Under the pieces are notes generated by a model, which did no database searches, had not been told where the DNA came from, and was given only the letters and a program-made list of their open reading frames with translations. Positions 10,698 through 19,579 of a DNA stretch of 19,799 nt are shown one piece after another. Position 1 is the stretch's first letter; each line of letters starts with the position of its first letter. The DNA is from Oehlia diaphana (lineage: Eukaryota; Glomeromycota; Glomeromycetes; Glomerales; Glomeraceae). The position numbers and the translations under genes are program-made. The stretch spans positions 9,870-29,668 of the forward strand of contig QZLH01001013.1 in the NCBI GenBank assembly GCA_003833135.1. Reading direction: 5' to 3'.

Positions 10698-11159
10698 ATG
10701 AAACTCTGTGGGGAAACTATTATTCATATCTTTCGGAACATGTGTTTATTGCTTGTGACGTTAACTTACTCGATTATTATATTCGGTATAGGTTATAACT
10801 TGGCAATACTTGATAAAAATGCTGAAAATTGGAAACACTGTACAGAAGGAAATTCTCTTCACGATATTACTATCTTTGCTCTTATCACTGATATCATTGG
10901 TTTCTTTTCAGCAAATAGTTTAAACGTTATAATGTTTATATTATATTATGCTATGGGTTATAACGCGATAGTACAAGAAAAAAGTGGGAATTGTCAAATA
11001 ACGGATCCCAATAAATACGACTCAGTTCTGCTCAGCCAAATATTAATGATTAAATTGCTTTGGATGTCGATTCCTTCATTGATTATGCTTATTACTTATA
11101 AAATACCACGTGAAACATGCTGTGAACGTCGTATAGATAATATAGATAATGAAGTTTAA
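10698..11159 (+). CDS. Small multi-pass membrane protein, family not recognised
   Basis: An intronless 153-codon frame with ATG at 10698 (context AAAATGAAA) and TAA stop. Hydrophobic segments at residues ~14-37, ~56-88 (long enough for one or two passes, broken by Asn/Ser near 73-75) and ~110-133 predict three or four membrane helices. The C-terminal tail after 134 is polar, with adjacent cysteines (141-142) and a run of Asp/Asn. Other cysteines lie at 4, 16, 48 and 99; 48 and 99 fall in the two short loops and could pair. There is no cleavable signal. An AATAAA lies ~135 bases after the stop (11295). The length, clear membrane pattern and mixed codon content make it more credible than the random AT-rich frames nearby, but I cannot name a family. 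Confidence 0.62.
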   Translation: MKLCGETIIHIFRNMCLLLVTLTYSIIIFGIGYNLAILDKNAENWKHCTEGNSLHDITIFALITDIIGFFSANSLNVIMFILYYAMGYNAIVQEKSGNCQITDPNKYDSVLLSQILMIKLLWMSIPSLIMLITYKIPRETCCERRIDNIDNEV

Positions 11160-11498
11160 ATGAATCAAGGGTTAATAATAATTAAATTATTCTATTTTAA
11201 TTAAAAGAAAAGAGTTACAAATCATAGTAAAAATTGTAAAGGGTGGATCGAAATATGTTAAATGAATGAAAATATTAATGTTGGTTAAATAAGAAATAAA
11301 TTTTTACGTATTGTCTGCATGACGTTATAGTTCAGCTTAAAAATTTGTTTGATAACAGTTTATTTGAAAAGTGTTAATAAATTATTCTTGTTTTATCGGT
11401 TAATAAATTTATTTTCAAATCTAAATTTTATTAATCAATTCATTTTATTAATCAATTCGTTTTATTATACATTCGTTTTATTATACATGAAATATTTA
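11160..11498. other. Intergenic space between convergent genes
   Basis: No gene seen. It lies between the 3' end of the plus-strand membrane gene and the 3' end of the minus-strand lectin gene, so it should hold both terminators. Imperfect ATTAATCAATTCGTTTTATTATACATTCGT repeats occur at about 11430-11490; their T-rich text reads as AATAAA-like words on the minus strand. Confidence 0.4.
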
Positions 11499-12785
11499 TC
11501 AATGAGTAATGACTACATAAATAAATTGTAATATAATAAGTAAAATTTGATAAAATATAATTGGTTTCTTTTGAGTGGACCCTGAAATAGTTTTGGTTTT
11601 AATTACTGAATCAAATCCATAACCATCAATTCCCAAAGTACCATTTGTATTAGTATAATAAAAACCTTTATCCAAAAATAGATTTTTAGTATTTTCCCAT
11701 TGAAGATAATATAATATTGCATTATTATCAATATTCGTCATTTTAACAACTGTTCCACTTTTACTCAATCTATCTGCTTTACCAGTAATTCGAATTTTTG
11801 CTTTAAAAGGTGTCAAAATATTAACCTTATCTACAATTGTAGTTACTATTACTGAAGTTTGAGGTATGACGATAACTTTTTGTTGAATATGATATGAAAC
11901 TGTATCTAATACAGTTTCACTGTTTGTTTGTCCTTCCGTTGAACTAAATTTTCCTTCAATACCCATATTATTTCCTACTTTCACTTTTAATGTGTTGAAA
12001 ATATTTATACCAATTTCAAAAGACATATCCATATGTTTACTAACTTCAAATGAATCAGCTTTTCTAATTTGCAAAGTAAAAGTATTTGATTTTTTTTCTG
12101 TTCTATCAATTATTTGTTCTATAATAGCATTTGTTGGATTCTCAATTCTATTATTCCCTCTTAAAAGAGTAGCATTACTAGTCAACATTTGACCATAATT
12201 AATATCTAAATTAAAATCTATTACTTTTGTAATTAATTTATAATTAGTGGGTTTAAATATCCATTGTTGATAAGAATTATTTTTATTAGAAATACTAATA
12301 TAAACTAATTTACCATTACTATCTATACTACCATCTAAACTTCGAGATACATTTCTAACATTAGCAATATTATATGTATTATTTTTGATTTTTATAAATG
12401 TCCAATGTTGATAAGGATTAGTATTAGAATCATGTTCAATACTACTAACATATACTCCTTTACCATTATTATCTAAGTTTGTACCTGATCCTATATTTAT
12501 GATATTATAAATATGATTATCTTTACCTTCAACCTTTCGTAATGACCAATGTTGATATGAATTTTGATCATCAGATACACCAACTTGAACATGATCACCA
12601 ACACTAACTAAATTCTTTTCTGATACAAAATGTACAATGTTATATGTAATTCCTTCTAATAAGCCAAAGTCTTTAGGATCATCGGTATTAACCCAATCAT
12701 TTGGAATTAAAGAACAATAAATTGAAATTATAAAGAGAAGGAAAAAACCTAAACAATTAAGAAATTCACTATTTCTTATTTTCAT
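11499..12785 (-). CDS. Secreted ricin-B-type lectin fused to an aerolysin-like pore-forming module (paralogue A)
   Basis: A 428-residue intronless protein. Residues 1-24 form a signal peptide (hydrophobic core ~11-23), followed by LIPNDW. A beta-trefoil with the ricin-B QxW hallmark in each of three repeats follows: QHW 78-80, QHW 126-128, QQW 173-175. Residues ~185-345 are rich in alternating polar/apolar strands with Ser/Thr-rich stretches around 250-300, the make-up of aerolysin/ETX-MTX2-like beta-pore-formers. Known fungal lectins such as that of Laetiporus sulphureus join the same two modules. The C-terminal ~22 residues are hydrophobic after GSTQKKP, suggesting a GPI signal or membrane anchor. 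The trefoil should bind glycans; pore formation is inferred from architecture only. It shares order, length and many residues with the gene at 14502-15875, so they are tandem duplicates. Confidence 0.88.
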   Translation of the reverse strand: MKIRNSEFLNCLGFFLLFIISIYCSLIPNDWVNTDDPKDFGLLEGITYNIVHFVSEKNLVSVGDHVQVGVSDDQNSYQHWSLRKVEGKDNHIYNIINIGSGTNLDNNGKGVYVSSIEHDSNTNPYQHWTFIKIKNNTYNIANVRNVSRSLDGSIDSNGKLVYISISNKNNSYQQWIFKPTNYKLITKVIDFNLDINYGQMLTSNATLLRGNNRIENPTNAIIEQIIDRTEKKSNTFTLQIRKADSFEVSKHMDMSFEIGINIFNTLKVKVGNNMGIEGKFSSTEGQTNSETVLDTVSYHIQQKVIVIPQTSVIVTTIVDKVNILTPFKAKIRITGKADRLSKSGTVVKMTNIDNNAILYYLQWENTKNLFLDKGFYYTNTNGTLGIDGYGFDSVIKTKTISGSTQKKPIIFYQILLIILQFIYVVITH

Positions 12786-14501
12786 TATTTTAATTTTTTT
12801 TTTTTAAAAAAAAAAGTGAATTAAGAAGTGAGAAAAAATAAATACATAATTCATATTATTATTAAATTGCGCCAATGGAAAAAGTTTTGACGAAACGAAA
12901 TTTGACCCATAATTAATGAAATCTTGTTGATTAAAAATACGTTATTAATTTTCTTTATTCAACGTTTCAAAACAATGATTTTTTTTTTGGAAATATGCAC
13001 AGCCATTTTAGTATTCCTTACGTATTGTACCCATCAAAATATGTCACGAAAGTGGCAATGCTGTGTCATGTGGCTTGTCACAAAAAAACAATTTGATCTC
13101 ACTACGCTGCGTATGACTTGCACGATTTGACTTTTTCAAGTATTCTGGGGCTAAGTTTTTCATGTTTTTAGCTTGTGTAATCGTGTAAAAAAAAAAAGGA
13201 TGCATGATTGATTTTCGCCTCAAGTGTCCGAAGTCACGTGACACTAGTCAAATACGAAAAGCACTTTACGTAGTTATTGTTTATGTTAAACGTAGAAAAT
13301 TCACTAAATCCATCACAAATTTAACTTGAAGTTAGATATGCATGAAAAAATACCCGTTTTCTACAAGTTTTTATATATTACAAGTTATTTTATTGAAAGT
13401 ACCGTAATACGTAAAAACATACTATAATAAGCTTGCTTTGAAAATTATCATGAGTACTGTATATACTTCAGTAATTGTAATATTTTACTATATGAAATGT
13501 GGTAAAAAAATCAATTAGATATGTCTATTATTGTGCACGTGGAAGTTGTTGATTGATTAATAAAATACGGTGGTTGTTTTTTGAACGGACGAATATAGTA
13601 TGAAAGTGAGAATTTTTTAAGATAATTTTAAAAATGATAATTTGTAATGGAAAATTAATTTTCTATTCCTAATTGGATAAAGAACTTTATAATAGTCGAT
13701 GTGATTTTTTTTTTATTAGTATGTTTCGATTAAAAAAAGTATATCGTGACGTTTAGTCTTCGTGATAGAAATCAATTAATTATCGTGATGACTAATGATA
13801 TACTGTACAGTAAGTATTAAATGATTATTACTTATTTCACAATATTTTACGAAATAATTCATAAATAATTAGATAAATTAAGAAAATTCCCACATTTAGA
13901 TGATACAATATTAATACTAGGATGTAAAAAACTATAAAATTATTATTGTAAGGAATAAGTACAGTACAATGTATTGGATATTTTTATAAATATGATATAT
14001 AAAATTTTATTTAAATTTTTTATTTTTTAAATTTTAATATTCATTAGCAAAGTTTTTTTTTTTTTTATGTCAAATAATGACAATTTAGACAAATGTAAAG
14101 AAAAAAAAAATAAATAATTTTTAATTAAAAAATTTCTTTCACTGTTTCACAAGAACGTTATTTTTTAATGTGGGAGAAACCTAAAGTTCCAAGTTAAAAT
14201 GTTTCGTCCTTCATTTGATAATACCCGAAAGGTCAATAATGAGCGAAATTTGTCGAAACTTTTCGATACTCGGGAAATTCATTTATTGGATCATATGATT
14301 TAATGAAAGCTATAATGTCACGCGACTTCAATCATCGATCACGGTAATCACTTTAAAAGATAATATAAATTATAATTTTATTTCCAAATTTAATTATTTT
14401 ATTCTGAATACTATAGAAACAATGACTTACTATAAAAAGTTACATTGAAAAAAATAATGAACATTTTAGAAATATACGCCAGATCTCTCACGTAATCAAA
14501 A
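12786..14501. other. 1.7-kb spacer between the lectin paralogues
   Basis: No gene recognised; short frames at 12924-13130 and 13044-13244 overlap on opposite strands and look random. The first ~220 bases, the likely promoter of paralogue A, resemble the DNA upstream of paralogue B. Shared pieces include GAATTAA-GAAG, a TnCGCCA word and TTTCAAAACAAT followed by a T-run and GGAA. The rest is AT-rich with no clear repeat ends. Confidence 0.45.
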
Positions 14502-15875
14502 TTACTGATAAATATATGGTAACATAATTATTTGCAATAATGAGAGAATTATTTGATGAAACATAACTAGATTTTTCGGAGAAGACTCCGATACCGCCTT
14601 TGGAGTGGACTCTGACATCTTTGGAGTGGATTCCGGCATCTTTGAAGTGGACTCTGGCTTCTTTGGAGATAACGTGCCCTGGGATTCCAAAGTTTTTAAT
14701 TGAGTATATGAATTATATCCATAGCCATTTATTGTTAGAATGCCATTTGTCATGATATAAAAAAAATTTTCATTCATGACTTCAATTCCAGGATTCTCTC
14801 TTTGAACATAATATCTAATTGCATTAGCATCGACATTGGTCATTTCAACTTTTCCGTCCGTGTTCAGTCTATCTGCTTCACAATTGATTCGAATTTTTGC
14901 ATTAAAGGGTACTACACAATTAACTTTACTTGTATTAGCAATAATTTGTACTGAATTGAAGGGTGGTACACTAACTTTTTGTTGAATAAGGTAATGTACT
15001 TCATCTGTCACAGTTTCTTTATATATTTCTCCAGTTGTATTTTTAAATTCACCTTTAATTCCTCCACTAATACCTACTTTTACAGGTAATTCAAAAATAA
15101 TAGCACCAATTTCAAAAGACATATCAATATATCCACCAATTTTAAAAGACTCTGATTTTCTGATTTCCAAAGTATAAGTATTTAATTTTGTTTCTTCTTT
15201 TTTAAACCATCGTTTTATAGTCGCATTTGTTTGATTCTCAATTGTCTCGTCACTACTTAAAATGTTAACTAAGTTACGTTCCAGTTTTTTTTCTTTAAAA
15301 TTAAAATCAAAATCTATTACTTTTGTACTTAATTTATAATTAATGGGTTCAAATAACCATTGCTGGTGACGATTATTTTTATTAGAAATTTTGATATAAA
15401 CTTGTTCACTATTACTGTCTATAATATCCAAACTCCAAATAGATTCCATTCTCACATTAGCAATATTATACGTACAACTTTTAATTTTTCTAAATGTCCA
15501 GTGTTGATACGGATTATTACTAGAATCATGTTCAGAACTACTGACATACGCTCCTTTACCATTATTGTCTAAATTTCTACCTAATCCTATATTTACAATA
15601 TTGTAAATATTACCTTCAACCCTTCGTAATGACCAATGTTGATTAGGGTCAGATCTATTAGGTGCACCGACTTGAACTCTTTCACCAACATTAACCAAGT
15701 TCTTTTCTGACATAGAATGCACAATATTATACGTAATTCCTTCTATTAGGTTAAAGTCTTCAGGATCATCGGTATTAACCCAATCATTTGGAATTAAATA
15801 ACAATAAGTTGAAATAATAAAGAAAAAAAGAAACCCAAAATAATGAATAGATTTATTCATATATCTTACTTTCAT
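14502..15875 (-). CDS. Secreted ricin-B-type lectin fused to an aerolysin-like pore-forming module (paralogue B)
   Basis: A 457-residue intronless protein with the same plan as paralogue A. It has a signal peptide (hydrophobic ~12-25, then LIPNDW), a trefoil with QHW 79-81, QHW 124-126 and QQW 171-173, and a beta-rich aerolysin-like region at ~183-345. It differs at the C-terminus: residues 407-435 are a Pro/Ser/Thr/Glu/Lys-rich stalk of near-identical 7-residue units, then a hydrophobic tail (~436-457) typical of a GPI signal or anchor. The stalk would hold the lectin away from the wall. The start at 15875 gives MKVRYM before the signal core; a second Met six codons in would also work. Glycan binding and a membrane-active role are family inferences; targets are unknown. 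Confidence 0.88.
   Translation of the reverse strand: MKVRYMNKSIHYFGFLFFFIISTYCYLIPNDWVNTDDPEDFNLIEGITYNIVHSMSEKNLVNVGERVQVGAPNRSDPNQHWSLRRVEGNIYNIVNIGLGRNLDNNGKGAYVSSSEHDSSNNPYQHWTFRKIKSCTYNIANVRMESIWSLDIIDSNSEQVYIKISNKNNRHQQWLFEPINYKLSTKVIDFDFNFKEKKLERNLVNILSSDETIENQTNATIKRWFKKEETKLNTYTLEIRKSESFKIGGYIDMSFEIGAIIFELPVKVGISGGIKGEFKNTTGEIYKETVTDEVHYLIQQKVSVPPFNSVQIIANTSKVNCVVPFNAKIRINCEADRLNTDGKVEMTNVDANAIRYYVQRENPGIEVMNENFFYIMTNGILTINGYGYNSYTQLKTLESQGTLSPKKPESTSKMPESTPKMSESTPKAVSESSPKNLVMFHQIILSLLQIIMLPYIYQ
14571..14657 (-). repeat. 21-bp tandem repeats encoding PESTPKM-type stalk units
   Basis: Four units of seven codons encode PESTSKM, PESTPKM, SESTPKA and, after one extra Val, SESSPKN just before the hydrophobic tail of paralogue B. 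Paralogue A has only a short GSTQKKP at the matching place, so the array arose or was lost after the duplication. Confidence 0.85.
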
Positions 15876-16105
15876 TATTTAAATTAGAAAGGGAATTAAT
15901 GAAGAAAATTATTAAATGTACACATGTTCATTCTGTATTTATTGACGTAAAGTTACGCCACAGAAAAAAAAAAAAAACTTCGTGGTTCGTACAGTAAGCC
16001 AACTTACCATAACAAAAATTTTATGACTTAATATGTCAAAAATCATGTTTTTTATTAAAGTTATTTAACCATTTCAAAACAATATACTTTTTTGGAAGTA
16101 AAAGT
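15876..16105 (-). promoter_or_regulatory. Upstream region of paralogue B, related to that of paralogue A
   Basis: This stretch aligns in patches with 12786-13000. The clearest match is TTTCAAAACAAT at 16072-16083 versus 12965-12976, at nearly equal distances (~180-200 bases) upstream of each ATG and followed in both by a T-run and GGAA. It shows that the duplicated unit included the 5' flank. No individual promoter element can be named. Confidence 0.5.
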
Positions 16106-17280
16106 TTGGGCTTAGTTATCCGCTTATCTAAGTTTTTCGATCTGAATCTAGAAAAATGCACAACCGGATATTTCAGGATAATTATTTATTTTTTTTTTTA
16201 TCCGGTTATTATGAAATATCCGTTTGTTCTATACATTATCCGGATAGAAAAAAAAATGTTTTTTTGATCACTTAATCTAATTATTAACTACTAGGACTAT
16301 TGGTTTATTTTATACACAATAATTTTACACACAATTTCATAGTAGAGTTAGCGTTCTCGATTTGTCGATCATCTGGACCCGTGAAAGACTGGAAAGTTGA
16401 TTGACAATCAGGAATGTGGCGCGGCGAAAATAATATAAAAAAGGGGTATGATTAGCACAAAGCCACGATTTATTGTTTTTGATACGTATATCCAATGTTA
16501 CACATAATTTAAGATCTAACCGTGATCATGGATACTTAGATTAATATTCGAACCAGATTTTTTCCGGATAGTTGATTATATTGGTTATATTTCTTTTATT
16601 TCATTCACTAATTTACTTAATACCGTATAGCACTGCCTATAAATTTACAAGAAACCTAATTGAATAATACTCGTTGTGACAAATGGGCAAAATAAACCAA
16701 GTATTATATCATGATCTTATAATGTGAGAGTCCCAATTTAAAGGGATACTATAATCGGTGGTATACGGTATCCCTCTACGTACGATTTGTTTATAGGATG
16801 CAATTAAAATATTTCAATACTTTTAATGATAATATAAAAAAAAAACTTTTTTTAATACTTTAATAATGAAGATCTATATAATATTTTTAAGTGGATTTAA
16901 ATTCAATAATTGAAAGTAACAGGTATTAATACGGTATTTAAAATAAAAATAAAAATTAATCGAAAAAATTATTAACTGTTAACGCAATTAATCAATTTTT
17001 AAATTGGCTTTGAATAAAAAGTTTGATAAGGTTAAATCATATAAATTTGTTAACTTTATTTTACTTTTTTTTGGAATTAGGAAATATATATTTAATTGTT
17101 TATTCAATTCTTTAATAATAATATTACGATTAATAATATCTGACGTAATAACTTTATTTTAATTTAATGAAATTTTTATTTCTTTTCTCTTTTTTTTCAT
17201 TTTTTTTTTTCTTCTTTTAAAAAAGCCTTTCTTTCTCAAAAAAATCTACTTTTTATTTTATTTTATTTTTTTTTAAAAAA
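16106..17280. other. Gene-free stretch with clustered CCGGATA/TATCCGG inverted repeats
   Basis: No coding frame recognised. At 16162-16250 the word CCGGATA or its complement occurs four times, and arms CGGATATTTCA (16165-16175) and TGAAATATCCG (16212-16222) are perfect inverted copies. The nested word AACCGGATA pairs with TATCCGGTT (16199-16207). Another CCGGATA lies at 16563. This could be a small foldback element without clear ends. The interval 16320-16450 is GC-richer (GTGGCGCGGCG) but gives no protein I can name. From 17160 to 17280 it is T-rich low complexity. Confidence 0.45.
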
Positions 17281-17502
17281 AACCATCCCAAGGAAAAAAC
17301 TAATTACGATATGGCATTTAAATGGTACACTCAATTATCTATTGATGGATATAATTAATACAATTTAGCATAGTGTTATCAATATGGTAAAGAAACTTAA
17401 ATAAATATTGAAGAAGCCATCTTTTGGTATAAAAAAGCTTCAGATAACGGAATGAAGTATGCAAATATTGAATCAAATAAATTTCACCGAATAATCTAAT
17501 AT
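17281..17502 (+). pseudogene. Decayed Sel1-like repeat gene fragment
   Basis: One unbroken frame reads NYDMAFKWYTQLSIDGYN, stop, YNLA, stop, CYQYGKET, stop, INIEEAIFWYKKASDNGMKYA. This matches the Sel1-like repeat pattern (AxxWYxKAAxxGxxxAxxxLGxCYxxGxG), about one and a half repeats, with three in-frame nonsense codons (TAA, TAG, TAA) and no frameshift. Sel1 repeats make TPR-like helical solenoids, and in glomeromycetes they often accompany kinase-like genes. No flanking repeats, kinase domain or start codon are found, so it is a lone relic. The T-rich run upstream may be an old intron or simple sequence. Confidence 0.75.
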
Positions 17503-18666
17503 CTAATAAATCTATAATTATATCTTTGTTTACATTTGCTATAATGAATTACTAGGTAACGGGAACCGTTGTATTTATAATCACATGATTACCAACAATA
17601 TTACGGCGGGCAATACGACAATACGGCCTATTATTGTTGTTACACCTGATCCTAAAATTTCATTGTCCATACACGTGGCGACGTGGCGTGACAGCATGGT
17701 ACTTCACTACGTTTCAGAAAATAAATGCATTATCTTTTTTACTCCATTAAGTTCAGATTTCAAATCTTTCAAATATTTTAAAATGTTATATGATTAATCT
17801 ATATCATTTTCTTATCATATAAATATTTAGATTTAACAAAAAGTGATATACAACAGATATGTTAAGATTTAAGATAATTTACTATTATAAGTTTGAGAAC
17901 ATGTATTTATGATATTGATGTATATATGAATGAGGGTATGATTGAATAATTATTTTTTTATCAAATTAACCATAATTAATTTGCCTTTATAAACGTATTT
18001 AACCTTCAAACCTTCAAACAAACTTGCATTTTTGGATTAAATTCAAAAATAAAATAGAAAAAGTTATCTCAATCAAAATTTTTATACACGTATTATCAAA
18101 AAAGCTATTAAAATAAGAATCTAAACCAAAAGAACAAAATTTCATTAAAATACACGGGTATATTCCTAAATATTAAAATATCATTGTTTTCGTCGAAACT
18201 ACTGTAATAAAGATAAAACATTTGCATCACATGTTGATCAACAATTATCAGTTCAATGAAATTTAAACACGTGATAATTTACTAAACATTTTTTGCGTTC
18301 AGTCTACCCATAATTACTTTAAACTGATCAATTTTCTCAGAATAAAATAAAATAAATAAAAACAATCAAAGAACTTTACAATAATTAGAAAATTTCACCA
18401 ACTATTTAAACGAAAATTATTCAAATCAAATTTTAGAAAATTGAGATATTACAAAATTTAAAAAACCTAATGACTTAGTGTTATGTAACTTAATTCAAGT
18501 AATTCTCTAATTTTTGAAAGAAGAAACAAATCTCTTTCTAACAACTCAAAAATTTCCTTAACCCACACATCTATCTATAGTTATAAATATTTATATATAA
18601 TCCCTAGGTCGGCTAGGAGTATATAAAAATATTGTTTATTTAATTAAAGCGAAATAAGAATCAGTA
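17503..18666. other. AT-rich gene-free stretch
   Basis: No gene is supported. A 70-codon frame at 17585-17797 lies in slightly GC-richer DNA with CACGTGGCGACGTGGCGTG but matches no family I know. The remainder is A/T-rich without recognisable repeat ends. Confidence 0.4.
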
Positions 18667-18674
18667 GTTATTAC
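18667..18674. repeat. Left target-site duplication GTTATTAC of the hAT-type MITE
   Basis: Identical to 19061-19068 immediately beyond the other end of the element. Confidence 0.85.
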
Positions 18675-19060
18675 TAGGGATGGCAACGGTCACGGTCATT
18701 AACCGGTTATGACCGGTCATGACCGTGACCGATATCGGTCAGTCAAAGACCTCTGACCGACCATTTGACCGACCGTTTAACCGATCCTGAAAACGTTTGC
18801 GAAACGTTTTTTAATATAAAATTTAATAAAAAAATGTTTCGCAAACGTTTTTTAATTATTTTAATAGAAAACGTTGCGAAAACATTTTTTATTAAGTATT
18901 TCATAAAAAAAAAAGTTTCGCAAACGTTTTCAGGATCGGTTAAACGGTCGGTCAGACCGGTCTGTCAAACGGTCGGTCAAACGGTCGGTCGGTCGGTCAA
19001 AGGTTCTTGACCAGTTATGACCGACCGATGACCGACCATGACTGACCGTTGCCATCCCTA
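18675..19060. mobile_element. 386-bp foldback hAT-type MITE with 8-bp target duplication
   Basis: The ends TAGGGATGGCAACGGTCA and TGACCGTTGCCATCCCTA are perfect 18-bp inverted repeats. The element is flanked by exact 8-bp copies of GTTATTAC (18667-18674 and 19061-19068), the duplication size of hAT transposons. The interior is a foldback: 18766-18805 and 18915-18954 are a perfect 40-bp inverted pair. The outer arms are packed with GGTC/GACC words. The AT-rich loop contains further CGTTTGCGAAACG near-palindromes. There is no transposase; an 81-codon open frame across it is a by-product of the repeat. The exact duplication and intact arms suggest a fairly recent insertion. Confidence 0.87.
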
Positions 19061-19068
19061 GTTATTAC
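19061..19068. repeat. Right target-site duplication GTTATTAC of the hAT-type MITE
   Basis: Identical to 18667-18674. Confidence 0.85.
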
Positions 19069-19577
19069 TTGATATCATAGTATTAAATACTCAATCTTAA
19101 GTATTGGTAAGAACTTTGTTGATAAATATTTCAGTCAAGTACTCCAGTTAAATATAGTAATCTCTAGTAAAACATGACGGAAATAAAAAAAATTTATAAA
19201 TGTAATACAGGTAGTGGCTTTATATCGCAAAATATTTTAAATAGTCACGTGAAACTTGATGGTTTATTAGCACAGTTTCAACAAATTTGTAAGTTTTCTA
19301 AGTTTTCTGTAATTTGTTCGACTAGGCGCAGTTTCAACCTGTTTAGATCTCGCTTTGTCACAAAAAAGAAAATTTTTTATGCCGATCAGTTAACCCAGCG
19401 TAACCAACAAAAAAATCTCGGTCACGTTGATATAAAGTATGACGTCTAAATTTTGATTGGTTGATCTTGTGTAACATTTTTTCAAATGTTTTTAAGTTGA
19501 TTTGAGATTATTTTGTTTAATTCATTTTTGTTTATTATTTAGCGAAGTGATACCATAATGAAGCATTTTAATAATTA
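19069..19577. other. Gene-poor interval with one doubtful 91-codon frame
   Basis: A plus-strand frame at 19174-19449 (ATG in AAACATGACG, A at -3) encodes 91 residues rich in Lys, Phe, Gln and Ser. It matches no family I recognise and has no signal peptide or membrane segment. It could be a small gene, a terminal exon or chance; I give it about one chance in five. Nothing else is seen. Confidence 0.3.
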
Positions 19578-19579
19578 TA

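Noticed and set aside
11992..12192. Plus-strand frames inside the lectin genes (11992-12192, 15360-15572)
   Set aside because: Antisense shadows of the trefoil and pore-forming coding regions.
12924..13244. Two overlapping short frames on opposite strands in the lectin spacer
   Set aside because: No domain, signal or conserved composition; part of it is the duplicated upstream region of paralogue A.
18765..19010. 81-codon plus-strand frame within the hAT-type MITE
   Set aside because: Built from inverted repeats and GGTC words; not a protein-like sequence.
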